64,000 bases of DNA from an uncultured Muribaculaceae bacterium (GCA_910588245.1 CAJUQP010000013.1:9213-73212); one strand, 5' to 3'; shown: positions 43,585 to 53,218, counted from the first letter of the stretch. Program-made: numbers and translations. Notes: generated from the letters alone by a model not told the origin.

Positions 43585-44643
43585 TTATTCAGACAATATC
43601 TCCCACCAACCGTTGCGCCGACCGTTGCGCCGAATGAGGATACCTTTCTCGGCGAGGGCAGATGTAATACGCTTGACAGTGGAAGCGGATTTTTTAATGG
43701 ATTTGGCAATCTCAGTCTGGGTAATCTTAGGATTATCTTCGATGGACTTTAGTACGGCTAACTCTTCTAAAGTACAGTTCAAAGTGTCAAATTGAGACTT
43801 TGGTGCAGTAGCGGTGATACTTTGGGCTGATATGGCCGGCAGCGAATCACCAACAAGCATATCGCGATTGCGAAGTTCATTCTTCTCTCCAAGAATCAGA
43901 TTGCGCAGAAATCTTTCCACAAATTCTGTCGTTGGTGATATGTTTAACCCCTTGTATGATGCACGGACAAGAGCGTTGCGGAAATACCAGGAATGAGCTT
44001 TGAACATATTATTGGTCGCCGGAATACCCATGGAACGCAGATACTTTATCAGGAATACAGCGGTAGTGCGTGTATTCCCCTCTCTAAATGGATGTATTTG
44101 CCAAAGGTCTGCAATAAACCGCGCTAAGTGATTGATAATTTCAGAAACCGGACAGGATGAGTAATCAAAATCCTTTTCGCGAGCGAGGTCATATTCGATG
44201 GCTTCGCGGAGGTCAACAGCCGGTTGGTAGCTTACAGAGGCATTGCCGCCAAGAACCCATTCCTTTTTACTCAATTCTACCGTTCGTAATTGTCCGGCAA
44301 ATTTGAATATGCTTTCAAATATCCGCCGATGTATAGATGTAAGTCCAACTAATGAAAATGCAAACGATGGTTCACTCAGAATCTTAACGATATTGGCAGA
44401 CGCCTTATCTCCTTCTTCATCAACTTCATCATGCCCAGATTTTGTCTCATAATACGCCTTGATGCGTTCACGTGCCTCATCAATGGAAATGTCATCCTCG
44501 ATATGCTGACGCGCAGTATCAAGCAGATAGGCCGATACCTTCAGTCCATCCACATCCTGAAGACCGATAGCCGTCTGCCACGCATCCGCCTTCTCCTTCT
44601 GCCCCGGTTCACCATGGACTATGTACTCGTCAAATTCGCTCAT
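43585..44643 (-). CDS. Fic-domain AMP-transferase with C-terminal HTH
   Basis: A 352-residue Fic protein. The active-site loop HPFREGNTRT starts at residue 184, with the catalytic His and ATP-binding Arg intact. A flap segment (LSKKEWVLGGNASVSY) precedes it. The C-terminus is a winged-helix DNA-binding domain (NPKITQTEIAKSIKKSASTV, KRITSALAEKGILIRRNG). It would AMPylate a target protein. I see no clear (S/T)xxxE(G/N) inhibitory helix, so control may lie elsewhere. It pairs with RhuM, 15 bp downstream. Confidence 0.92.
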   Translation of the reverse strand: MSEFDEYIVHGEPGQKEKADAWQTAIGLQDVDGLKVSAYLLDTARQHIEDDISIDEARERIKAYYETKSGHDEVDEEGDKASANIVKILSEPSFAFSLVGLTSIHRRIFESIFKFAGQLRTVELSKKEWVLGGNASVSYQPAVDLREAIEYDLAREKDFDYSSCPVSEIINHLARFIADLWQIHPFREGNTRTTAVFLIKYLRSMGIPATNNMFKAHSWYFRNALVRASYKGLNISPTTEFVERFLRNLILGEKNELRNRDMLVGDSLPAISAQSITATAPKSQFDTLNCTLEELAVLKSIEDNPKITQTEIAKSIKKSASTVKRITSALAEKGILIRRNGRRNGWWEILSE

Positions 44644-44779
44644 ATCACAATATATAAATTATGTGCGACCTGTAAACCGATAGCCATTGACTAGTTAAGA
44701 GCGCTGGCCACCACTCCCGGTTCTCCGGAAGTAAGATACTGCTCAAACTCCTTATAACAGCATTTGTATACCATGTCGT

Positions 44780-45610
44780 CTAAGATTTGTATTGATTTAG
44801 GTGTTTAACAATTTCAGAATTCTTTACAAGATTATTAATTGTTGAGGCTGCTGATTCCAGTCTCTCTATCTTTGATAGTAATTCATTCTTGTTAAAGCAA
44901 ATATCCTCACCATTCTTCTGTTTTCCACTTCTATGAACAATAAGATGACGCAATCTAAAAATATCGTCAATACTGAACGATGGCAAATTTTTCAAACCAT
45001 ATAAGTTCTTAAGGACATACTCATTGATTCGTTTAATATTACTATATGAAGTCTTAAGAACGGAATCAATAACTTCCTGTTCTGCTGAGTCAAGAGTATT
45101 GTCATTCCACATTTGTTCAATTCTTGCAACAATGTTGGCTGCTTTAATGTGACAAAATTTTTGTGCCGTATTCAGAAAAGTTTTCCTATCATTAGTGGAA
45201 ACGAATAATACTAAATCGCTTATATATGTGTCGAGAGCGGCAACTGCTGCCACTAAGCTCAATCGATACAATACTTGCCTGGTTTCTTTGGAAACGTCAT
45301 TTTTTCTAATTAGATTCCTAACATCTTCGATTCTATGTTCAAAATCAGAAAAACAGTCTTCAATAGAAGAACTAAAGAAAGATGCGATGCAATACTTGGT
45401 TGAAAAAAATGTTTTTGCATAATATCCCTTAAAAAATGACGGAGCTTTTTTTTCAGTTATAATGATACAAGGCTGGCCCTCTATTTCTTCATCAGGCTCA
45501 ATTATATTATTTACTTCCGATGGCATTCCGAATCGTGCTCCAGCATCCAAATTCCTAAAGAATGGCGTTAGAATAACTACACCCCCATTCACATAAACTA
45601 TTTCTTTCAT
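44780..45610 (-). CDS. HEPN-motif protein coupled to the restriction operon
   Basis: A 276-residue soluble protein. The C-terminal helical region contains RHLIVH (Arg221-x4-His226) followed by RSGK, the R-x4-6-H active-site motif of HEPN ribonucleases, within a plausible HEPN four-helix context (DDIFRLRHLIVHRSG). A preceding helix LVAAVAALDTYISDLVL also fits HEPN proteins. The N-terminal 110 residues are unassigned. It starts 17 bp after the McrC-like gene, so it is the last gene of the restriction operon. It may add an RNA-cleaving abortive-infection arm (inference). Confidence 0.7.
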   Translation of the reverse strand: MKEIVYVNGGVVILTPFFRNLDAGARFGMPSEVNNIIEPDEEIEGQPCIIITEKKAPSFFKGYYAKTFFSTKYCIASFFSSSIEDCFSDFEHRIEDVRNLIRKNDVSKETRQVLYRLSLVAAVAALDTYISDLVLFVSTNDRKTFLNTAQKFCHIKAANIVARIEQMWNDNTLDSAEQEVIDSVLKTSYSNIKRINEYVLKNLYGLKNLPSFSIDDIFRLRHLIVHRSGKQKNGEDICFNKNELLSKIERLESAASTINNLVKNSEIVKHLNQYKS

Positions 45611-45627
45611 AATATAATTAAAGGATT

Positions 45628-47916
45628 TTACTTGGCTTTTAGCTTGTTAATAGTTGTGAAATATGGAGTTGTACTTTGCTTACCTTTACGTTCAAGCTGA
45701 TATGCGTAGGGATTAATGTTTGGAACCGGAGTAAAATCCTTGATATCAAAACCAAGGAAATAATCGCCGATTGGTTCAAACCCCATTTCCTCCAATGCTG
45801 TTTTGGGATAGAATTTTGGTCCGTCTCCTTTAAGACGCACTAAGATACGGTTTTCTCCATGATGAAGCAACAAATACTTAGTCTTTTCAAATCCGGATAC
45901 CAGATTTATAGAACCTTTACCAAGCGCCGCGGGAACATAATATAGTTTATTCTCAAGAATATGAGGCCACTGCTTTGTCTTATAATATCCTACCAGCACA
46001 AGGTCTTCTTTATTCGCCTCAAAAATGCTTTCATATTGCAATCCTTTTTGAGGTATCGCATCCTTTATGTGGTCATAAGCTTGGGTCGTAGTAAGAATTT
46101 TAGTAAGAAATTCATACAGTAAGCTCCCCTCGTTGGAAGGGTCGGAAGCATCCGGCAACAAAGGGAAGGCTCCGATGTTGACGGTTTCTATACTTTTGTA
46201 GAAGAAACGCTGACGCACACTTTCATTGTCGCCGCGACCGGGGAAAAGGATATAGCCGCCGATAATTTCTTTTGCGGAGTGAGTCTGTCTGTCCGAACCA
46301 TAATATATTGCATCGCGATAACGGTGCATCTGATTTAGGGCGTCTCCCGGGGGCGTATCGGCTCCAGGAGTTTTTGTCAATTCTTCGCGGTCTTCCTGAT
46401 TGAGCCGATTATCATCGCGCAAACGATACTTAACATCGAACAAGTATGTCAGCTCAAAGCCATCGGGTTTGATGATTGTAAGCACAATGTCGGGGCGGTT
46501 TTCGGTAGTGGCAGTATGTACTTCGCCTGTTCTGCGGCTGTATGTGTGCTGATAATGTAACCGGGCTTTAGAGCCATCGGCACAGTTATAGAATACGGTA
46601 TGTTCCTGATTGTTGTCCTCGAAAGGCTTAACCATCGGCATCGGATTTTCGGTAATCTCTCTTGGATTATCAAAATGTAGACCGAGAATATCAGCAACCA
46701 TCTGACGCATCTTGAGGAAGCACCAAAGTTCGTATAATTCCCAGATAGGGCGAACTCCGATTGCGTTAGATCCCTCAAACAGCTCGATGCCCTTTTGTAG
46801 CAAGAGCCAGTATTTATAGACCTGTGCGTAACCTGTTCGCTTTTGGATAACAAGACTTTCAGAGTGTAGCGGTTCACTGCGCAAGTTCCGGAGCAACGAT
46901 GAATTGGTGAGCCGGCTGATAGAGCGGACATAACCATCGAGTTCGGCAAGTTCGCTTTCGGCGACCTTGTCTGCCTCTTTAGCCCGTTCGTTCTTTGCCT
47001 TGATGGTAGAGACAATCGATTCAAGACGTTTACCGATGCGGTCAAGTGTAAACTTGACAAATCGGTTTTCTCGCGTATTATGGGTGTGAATGATTTCCTC
47101 ATGTCGGAAATATTCAAGGTCAAGTCGGTCCTCGGCTTCGACTTCGGCAAACTTCTCAGCCATCATCGGCGACCAGCGTTTAATGCGGTCGGCGCGATCA
47201 TAGCGAACCTCACGGCTTTGGCGCAGGTGTGGTTTGTTGACGATATATCGCACCCACTTTTCGTAATCTTTCGCGATATTGCGGAAGATTGAGAGCCATA
47301 TTACATCATTATTCGATTTTCCCCCGCGTTGCAGATTCTGCAACGTTAGGGTAAGGTATTGATATATGATTTCGTTGTATTGGGCGTTAATCTCGGCGAG
47401 GATATGGTTGTAGTCGTCTTTGGTGTCGAGTTTAGGAGACACGACACGGAATGTAAACGTATCTGTGCGCTCTGCTTCATCATTGGGCTTATATCTGAAA
47501 GTCAGTTCGAATATGCCAGGTTCGTTGACAAAGGAAAGCGGAGCCGAAAGCAACCACTTATTTTCGCCGACTTTTATCGCTGAGAAAAGATCAGTAACCT
47601 CTTTTAGCTTATGCTGTACACGGGGAGCTGCGTCAACATTGGTGAAGTAAATGCTGACGTTATATGTAGCGGTTTCGTAGAAAACTGGAACTTGATTAAC
47701 CCATTCGCGACTGTCAGATTCACCGACAGGATGCAGGGCGAACCTATCGGAATATAATGCAAGCTCAAGATTGCCGGGCAATGTGGAACGGTAATCGCAA
47801 TAGATTTCAGCTTTTTCTCCTACACGCGCACGAAAACGGCGCCAGCAGTTTGCCATATCGGCGGCAGTGTTGGCGGTTATTTCTACGTTTGCGCTTTTGA
47901 AGGAGAGGACTTCCAT
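45628..47916 (-). CDS. McrC-like DUF2357/PD-(D/E)XK restriction nuclease subunit
   Basis: A 762-residue protein. The N-terminal half is the DUF2357-type beta-rich domain (PRVQHKLKEVTDLFSAIKVG, WLLSAPLSFVNEPGIFELTF). The C-terminal nuclease has TTENRPDIVLTIIKPDGFEL then TYLFDVKYRLRDD, giving the Asp...Asp-x-Lys catalytic pattern, with LNQMHRYRDAIYYG downstream. LlaJI R2 and related McrC-like subunits share this design. It begins 3 bp after the AAA+ gene. It would cleave DNA when loaded by the AAA+ motor at unmethylated target sites. Confidence 0.85.
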   Translation of the reverse strand: MEVLSFKSANVEITANTAADMANCWRRFRARVGEKAEIYCDYRSTLPGNLELALYSDRFALHPVGESDSREWVNQVPVFYETATYNVSIYFTNVDAAPRVQHKLKEVTDLFSAIKVGENKWLLSAPLSFVNEPGIFELTFRYKPNDEAERTDTFTFRVVSPKLDTKDDYNHILAEINAQYNEIIYQYLTLTLQNLQRGGKSNNDVIWLSIFRNIAKDYEKWVRYIVNKPHLRQSREVRYDRADRIKRWSPMMAEKFAEVEAEDRLDLEYFRHEEIIHTHNTRENRFVKFTLDRIGKRLESIVSTIKAKNERAKEADKVAESELAELDGYVRSISRLTNSSLLRNLRSEPLHSESLVIQKRTGYAQVYKYWLLLQKGIELFEGSNAIGVRPIWELYELWCFLKMRQMVADILGLHFDNPREITENPMPMVKPFEDNNQEHTVFYNCADGSKARLHYQHTYSRRTGEVHTATTENRPDIVLTIIKPDGFELTYLFDVKYRLRDDNRLNQEDREELTKTPGADTPPGDALNQMHRYRDAIYYGSDRQTHSAKEIIGGYILFPGRGDNESVRQRFFYKSIETVNIGAFPLLPDASDPSNEGSLLYEFLTKILTTTQAYDHIKDAIPQKGLQYESIFEANKEDLVLVGYYKTKQWPHILENKLYYVPAALGKGSINLVSGFEKTKYLLLHHGENRILVRLKGDGPKFYPKTALEEMGFEPIGDYFLGFDIKDFTPVPNINPYAYQLERKGKQSTTPYFTTINKLKAK

Positions 47917-47919
47917 ATA

Positions 47920-50004
47920 TTATGGCCAAAATGAGGTAAAACGAGATTGATCGAGGCGGTCAGACATATCTTTGATTTTCTTGTGGGCGTTCACGAATGG
48001 CTCGCAGAAAGTTGCAAGTCTTTTAAGCGGCTCTTCAAGCAGTTCCTCATCTCCCTCTATGCGGGGAAGAACTTTCATCATCAAGATCTGGTCGCAGGCT
48101 GTGTTAAGAATATCGCGCCATTTAGCTGATTTATCTTCAAGCCATAGCTGATAAAAGTAAAGCATCAGTTCGTTTTGAACACGGTAGGCAACTTTGAAAG
48201 GAGTACTGTCAAGTTTCTCGTTAAGATTGTTAAGAAATGATGCGACCTCTTTTTTCAGCCAGTCGGTTTTCTCGGCATTGTCTTCTGAGAGAGCCTTGAT
48301 GACATCAGAGGCCTTGGTCTCGGTAGCGAGATATAGCGAAGGCGATGTAGGTACAGAGCGGTAAACAAGCTCGGAGCCATTATTGAAAAAGTCCATGAAT
48401 GGGTCGCCGTCAGGCAGGTTCATTTCAATAGTCATTGCTCGGTCGATAACCTTACGCGAGAACTGATGCGTGGTTTCGTCCATATTGACTGTGCCAATAA
48501 CTATTACATTCTCTGGAATTCGCAATCCGTGCTTTTTGAGAGTTTCGTAAACTTGGTTTTCATTCTCTGACAAATCGGCTTCATATATCTTAAGGCCGTT
48601 TTCATCTTTGGCTTTGATTTTAACATCAAAGAGTTCGTGCTTAAGTTCTGTTTCGTACTCTGCGTTAGCGAATATAGAATTTTTAATAAGCGGTTCTGAT
48701 ACGATATGTCCGTCTATTTTTGTACGACTTTCAAGCACGCTTAAAAATTCGGCGAAATATTGCTCGACAGGGGCAAGGTTCATTTCGTCAAGGCATACGA
48801 AGAACGGTACATCTTCGTGAAGCATCGCTTTTGCCAAGAATTTGACAAATGGTGTAAGGTTGTAGCGCAAGCCGTTGATATGACTCTCATAGCCGAGCAA
48901 TTCGGTTGAGTCGTGCCAGTTAGGCTTGACTTCGATAAGGCAATAGTTGCCGGGCGACGTCGTGTCATTGCGTAATCCCCACTTGTCGGGGCAACTGTCA
49001 AACGCCATCTGTTTGACGATGCGGCTCTTCCCGGTTCCTGATATACCTGCGAGCAACAAAAACGGTTTTGTTCGCATAGCCCGGAGATAGCTGTTGTCGG
49101 TTTCGGAAGATTGGACTGCGACATAAAGTCGTTTGTCTTTCTGAATGTTCAGGTTTCCGCGGAAATCACTCAACGCGATTATTCGCAAGAAGTTACGATA
49201 ATGTTCTTGCGTTGAGATGGCTTGATATTTCGTGCCGTTATTATTTCGACTTTTGGAAAAATATGATAATTCGGGGAACTTCTTGATAAGAAGCTCGACA
49301 ATCATCTCATACTGCTCAATATCGAGAATTTGAAAAACATGTGTATAACCTAAATCGAGTTTAGGGAGATAGGGGTTTATTGCATTCTCAAATTTGTTTA
49401 TATAGTCGGCTTTGTTAGCTCCATGCTGGTCGATGATGTCCCAGAATTTTATGAAATTTTCTTTTACTCTCGGGACTAATATTTCAGGAGGTAATAGGAT
49501 GTCTGTAGGAGAAGAATTATTCGGATTATGTTTCACTTCAACTTCCTTTACCATTGGTATTGAAAGAGCATCGATAAGGCGTTTGGATATTATTGATTTG
49601 TTGGAGTGAACAAGTCCAGATACTGTAATTGTACCTTTGGAGTCTACAATTACTAATACGTTTTCGTAGCTTGATTTTCCTCGACCGAGAAATTTTTCTA
49701 TTGTAACGAAAGCGCTATTGGTTAATTTTGCTGTATTCTCAGGTGTCCCTTTGTCATTTACAATAAACGTCAAGCCGAGCTTTGTGTGTTGTGTCGCACG
49801 TGTACCTTGTGAAAGCCGAACTTCAATATTTCCGGGGCGAGAGCCTGAACCTACCGCGTAAATATCTTCAACAGGGAGATTGAAGTTTTCTGAGAAAAGT
49901 TGGATAATGGGATCAAACTTTTTCGTGGATGTGTTGCTTAAACCACCCTCAAAGGTTTGACACATATTCGTGTATCTTGATTGAAGTTCACTTGATATAT
50001 CCAT
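47920..50004 (-). CDS. McrB-like AAA+ restriction motor
   Basis: A 694-residue NTPase. The N-terminal 300 residues are a MrcB-N-like specificity region (SRYTNMCQTFEGGLSNTSTK, VGSGSRPGNIEVRLSQGTRA). The AAA+ core has Walker A GISGTGKS (320-327), Walker B FFVCLDEMN (about 401-409) and sensor-1 Asn in VIGTVNMDETTHQFSRKVID. The MNxxD GTPase motif of McrB is represented as NMDET. It overlaps the upstream methyltransferase gene by 17 bp and precedes the nuclease gene by 3 bp. It corresponds to LlaJI R1. Confidence 0.88.
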   Translation of the reverse strand: MDISSELQSRYTNMCQTFEGGLSNTSTKKFDPIIQLFSENFNLPVEDIYAVGSGSRPGNIEVRLSQGTRATQHTKLGLTFIVNDKGTPENTAKLTNSAFVTIEKFLGRGKSSYENVLVIVDSKGTITVSGLVHSNKSIISKRLIDALSIPMVKEVEVKHNPNNSSPTDILLPPEILVPRVKENFIKFWDIIDQHGANKADYINKFENAINPYLPKLDLGYTHVFQILDIEQYEMIVELLIKKFPELSYFSKSRNNNGTKYQAISTQEHYRNFLRIIALSDFRGNLNIQKDKRLYVAVQSSETDNSYLRAMRTKPFLLLAGISGTGKSRIVKQMAFDSCPDKWGLRNDTTSPGNYCLIEVKPNWHDSTELLGYESHINGLRYNLTPFVKFLAKAMLHEDVPFFVCLDEMNLAPVEQYFAEFLSVLESRTKIDGHIVSEPLIKNSIFANAEYETELKHELFDVKIKAKDENGLKIYEADLSENENQVYETLKKHGLRIPENVIVIGTVNMDETTHQFSRKVIDRAMTIEMNLPDGDPFMDFFNNGSELVYRSVPTSPSLYLATETKASDVIKALSEDNAEKTDWLKKEVASFLNNLNEKLDSTPFKVAYRVQNELMLYFYQLWLEDKSAKWRDILNTACDQILMMKVLPRIEGDEELLEEPLKRLATFCEPFVNAHKKIKDMSDRLDQSRFTSFWP

Positions 50005-51169
50005 ATTGGTTCTTAAGGTAAATATGCAATGATTCTATAAATTCAGCTGGGTATTTTATAAGAGTGCTGCATTCAACTCTTTTAAGAAAGCCTAATGTAG
50101 CTCGCAAAGAAAGTGGTGTTAGAGGTTCGGAGATAAAATCTAAAATCGGAGTATAATTTACTCCTAATGGATATGGGCTTGATTCTATCGCAAATAAATC
50201 TTGTCCGAGATCCTGATAAGCGGATTTAGGCCATTTAGCTTTTTTTCGTTTATGGCTGATATTATCAAGCCTTTTAGAAGTTTGAAGATGTGACATAATC
50301 CTCTGGGCTACCCAACTTGATACGGCAACATTTACTGCGTTGCCTATAACTTTCCATCGCATAGAATTTTTAAACCCCTCGGATTCGATTGGTTTAGTCC
50401 AATCAATGGGGAAGCCTTGAAGCCTTTCGGCATCGTGTATACTGGGACATCCAAAGAAATTGTTGTGAATATCCCAGATTGCAGGAGAAGACGGAAGTCC
50501 AAGGCTTGAACCACATTTGAGGGGAGGTATCGAGTCTTTAGCCCATCCAATACCAATCTTTCCCTCCGTCCAATAGAAACCATAGGCTGCTGCCGTATTG
50601 TTTTGTAATGATTCAGAAGTCGGTTTTTCATCAATGTAAGCATCAATTATTTCTTCGGTAGGAAAGAGAATGTCTTTGGGGGACATTACAATAGAAGCGA
50701 TTAGGACAAAACGAGGCCTTCGCTGTGGTATTCCTAGGGAACGCGGGTCAATTAAACGATAGGCCCAGCTATATCCGAGATTGTGAAGTTCTGCAGTGAT
50801 ATAACTAAGAATCTCTCCTGAATGTAGCGAAATTATATTGGCAACATTTTCAATTACTATATGCTTGGGCTTGTTTGTGCGAACTAATCTGAAAATCTCC
50901 GTAACTAATGAAGATTCATGTCCCTGCATGCCCTTTTTATCTCCTGCAATACTAATGTTTTGACAAGGGAAACCTGCGCATAGAATGTCACAATCAGGCA
51001 ATTCTTTGAGTTGGCGTACATCATTATTGATTTCAGCAGTGGGGAATTGAGTTTTAAGTATGGATTGAGCTTCCGGCATAATCTCACACAAAAGTCTTTC
51101 GGACGTGTTATACGACCTAAAGCCGGACTCAATTCCTCCTATTCCTGCAAATAACCCTATTGTTCTCAT
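49988..51169 (-). CDS. C5-cytosine DNA methyltransferase (second of pair)
   Basis: A 393-residue Dcm/HhaI-family methyltransferase. Motif I is TIGLFAGIGGIESGF, motif IV carries the catalytic Cys69 in CAGFPCQNISIAG, motif VI is HIVIENVANI, motif VIII is QRRPRF and motif X resembles WKVIGNAVNVAVSSWV. A C-terminal extension after motif X is unassigned. It overlaps the first methyltransferase gene by 4 bp. Having two enzymes implies that each protects one strand of an asymmetric recognition site. Confidence 0.93.
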   Translation of the reverse strand: MRTIGLFAGIGGIESGFRSYNTSERLLCEIMPEAQSILKTQFPTAEINNDVRQLKELPDCDILCAGFPCQNISIAGDKKGMQGHESSLVTEIFRLVRTNKPKHIVIENVANIISLHSGEILSYITAELHNLGYSWAYRLIDPRSLGIPQRRPRFVLIASIVMSPKDILFPTEEIIDAYIDEKPTSESLQNNTAAAYGFYWTEGKIGIGWAKDSIPPLKCGSSLGLPSSPAIWDIHNNFFGCPSIHDAERLQGFPIDWTKPIESEGFKNSMRWKVIGNAVNVAVSSWVAQRIMSHLQTSKRLDNISHKRKKAKWPKSAYQDLGQDLFAIESSPYPLGVNYTPILDFISEPLTPLSLRATLGFLKRVECSTLIKYPAEFIESLHIYLKNQYGYIK

Positions 51170-52392
51170 CTTAGTAATTCCAAGCCAATTATGTATGTTA
51201 ATTTGGGAGGAACGGCATTGCCTATCATTTTTTGCAATGCTACTCTATTAAGTGCATTGGAAAATTTGAAATGGTCGGGAATAAATTGAACTCTTGCGGC
51301 TTCATGAGGCGTAAGTGTCCTCCGAAGATTGGGATGGCAGAAACGACCTTGTCCTATAGAACCAAAACCACTTGTGATTGTAGGCGCAGGTTTATCTGCG
51401 TACATCCTGCCGTAAACAGATGTGTATCTATTGTTTGGCGTTCTCTGACATTTAGGCCTTTCTTGATATGGTAGTTCATAAAGGTCGTTGTCAAAAAGAA
51501 AATCTATTCTATCTTGATTGACTTTTGAGTGAGTTGCTGACGAATTAAATGTACTTGATGCATCGTAGGAGTTAGTCAAATCACCAATAGCCCACATTAC
51601 AGATCGAAGCTCTTTTCGTCTGTAAGGAGTAAGGTCGATATTTATCTTATCTATTGTTCCTATTAACAAAAATCGACGTCGATTTTGTGCAACTCCAAAG
51701 TCACTCGCCATTAACAAATGTTCTGATAAATGATAACCTTGATTTGCAAGGGTGTTTTTTGCATTTTCAAGAACATTATTTTTGTCATGGCGTATACCTT
51801 GTACATTTTCGATAATAAAATAAGAAGGCTTAAATAGCTCTATGAATCGACAAGCCCTAAAAAGCAACTGGTTTCGTGGATCATCACGTCGAGTATGATT
51901 ATTCAAGTCGCTATGCCCTTGACAAGGTGGCCCAGCAATCAAAAAGTCAATTCGACCAACCTTATCTATGAGACTGTGTTCTTCTGTGGTGGGCTGTTCA
52001 CCAAGTCCTCCGTTAATAATTTTAGTTATATCATCTGTGATGACGTTACTTGTTGGGAAATTTAGAGAATAATTTAGAGACGCTGTGGGTTCTAGATCAA
52101 TTGCAAAAACTGGCTCGATGGAACGATTAAGTGCTTTTGCCGCTTCAATAACCCCAAGAGACATTGGCCCGGTTCCACAAAATAAATCAGCTAATCTGAT
52201 TTTGTCTTCTTTTGGGGAAAATATAACTGGTGAAGCACTCCTAAGCCATGCCTGATCGAAATCTTGAAAATCGGAAGGAATGGAAGTTATTTCTTCATGA
52301 CCATCCCTACACAGAATAAATCTATGAATTTGGCTACCGTCAAATTCATATCTTTCAATATCAAGATTCATCTTTGAAGCCGCTTCGTCCAT
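51166..52392 (-). CDS. C5-cytosine DNA methyltransferase (first of pair)
   Basis: A 408-residue C5 methyltransferase. An N-terminal extension of about 65 residues precedes motif I (LADLFCGTGPMSLGV). Motif IV has Cys157 in LIAGPPCQGHSD, motif VI is FIIENVQGIR, motif VIII is QNRRRFLLIG and motif X includes MIGNAVPPKLTYIIGLEL. It is the first gene of the five-gene restriction operon. About 34 upstream in-frame codons are open (VTTHIHHIKELPCGRKRFG) but lack ATG, GTG or TTG, so the ATG at 52392 is retained. Confidence 0.93.
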   Translation of the reverse strand: MDEAASKMNLDIERYEFDGSQIHRFILCRDGHEEITSIPSDFQDFDQAWLRSASPVIFSPKEDKIRLADLFCGTGPMSLGVIEAAKALNRSIEPVFAIDLEPTASLNYSLNFPTSNVITDDITKIINGGLGEQPTTEEHSLIDKVGRIDFLIAGPPCQGHSDLNNHTRRDDPRNQLLFRACRFIELFKPSYFIIENVQGIRHDKNNVLENAKNTLANQGYHLSEHLLMASDFGVAQNRRRFLLIGTIDKINIDLTPYRRKELRSVMWAIGDLTNSYDASSTFNSSATHSKVNQDRIDFLFDNDLYELPYQERPKCQRTPNNRYTSVYGRMYADKPAPTITSGFGSIGQGRFCHPNLRRTLTPHEAARVQFIPDHFKFSNALNRVALQKMIGNAVPPKLTYIIGLELLR

Positions 52393-52783
52393 AAAAAACG
52401 AGGAATTTCCGAGTAGTGCTGACGGGCGACCGAACCTTTTGCGGCCACAAGGAAGTTCTTTAATATGATGTATATGAGTTGTTACTTACATAGATTGGTC
52501 TTTGTCAGCGCGAGCGCATCGTGAATTGCAAAGTTACTAAATTTTTTCGATATTTTCTTGCAAGACGATGACAAAGTTGATAAAGAAAATATATCTTTTC
52601 TCGGCAAGAGAGTTGGTATTGTCGCGGTACTGGTCGGAGGATTATTGGCGCAATGTCAGGAGGTCTTTTGTGTGGAGTGTCTGCAAATGTAGCGGATGGC
52701 GTGCTGGAGGAAGGTGATGACTGACCACTTTCGTCATTTGGCAAGGCTCAAGCGCAGTTCTATTCTCGATGGCGTAGGTAATG
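52393..52783 (-). promoter_or_regulatory. Upstream region of the restriction operon with a -7 element
   Basis: A minus-strand TAACTTTG (52529-52536) matches TAnnTTTG and would give a leader of about 130 nt before the methyltransferase start. No -33 TTTG is clear. The rest of this 390-bp gap contains no recognisable gene. Confidence 0.45.
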
Positions 52784-53101
52784 CTATTCTAAGTCTGTCT
52801 CCAGATCGTCAAAGTCATCGCGCAGAGTCTCGATGTCGTCACGTAGAGTTTCATAGCCGGGCGATGTGGAATCCATGCTGTCAAGATTCCTTTCAAGTGC
52901 ACTGATCCGGTTCGAAAGATTGTTGACTCTGGCGTCAAGCTCTGCTTCCTGTTGGCGGTCTCTGAACATCTCCGCGTCATAATACCTGGCATATGTTTCA
53001 GAGTCATTTATATGGCTTTTCTTTTTTCCGAAGATGTAGCGGGCGACAATGGCCATCCCAAGATAATCCCAAAATCCCATAAAAAAGCTGTTTAAAATCA
53101 T
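52784..53101 (-). CDS. Small membrane-anchored coiled-coil protein
   Basis: A 105-residue protein. The N-terminus is hydrophobic (LNSFFMGFWDYLGMAIVARY), followed by a basic stretch and then a long acidic coiled coil with heptad-like spacing (EAELDARVNNLSNRISALER, LRDDIETLRDDFDDLETDLE). I recognise no family. A start at Met8 (53080) is possible. The upstream DNA carries several inverted repeats. It lies between the restriction operon and vsr, so a link with the island is possible but unproven. Confidence 0.6.
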   Translation of the reverse strand: MILNSFFMGFWDYLGMAIVARYIFGKKKSHINDSETYARYYDAEMFRDRQQEAELDARVNNLSNRISALERNLDSMDSTSPGYETLRDDIETLRDDFDDLETDLE

Positions 53102-53102
53102 A

Positions 53103-53218
53103 GACTCAACCTTTGAGTCATATATGAAAGTTTATCGGCTCAAAATTACAGAAATTTCTTGAATTATCGGCTTGAAGTGAGCCAATTTGTGATGGATTAT
53201 ACTGTTTTTTGAGCCGAT
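53103..53218. promoter_or_regulatory. Cluster of inverted repeats upstream of the coiled-coil gene
   Basis: GACTCAA (53103-53109) and TTGAGTC (53113-53119) form a 7-bp inverted repeat. ATCGGCTCAAA (53134-53144) pairs with TTTGAGCCGAT (53208-53218), a perfect 11-bp repeat about 63 bp apart, and a third ATCGGCTtgaagtgAGCC copy lies between them (from 53165). Reiterated (G)GCTCAA half-sites suggest cooperative binding of a regulator, or DNA looping. Confidence 0.5.
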
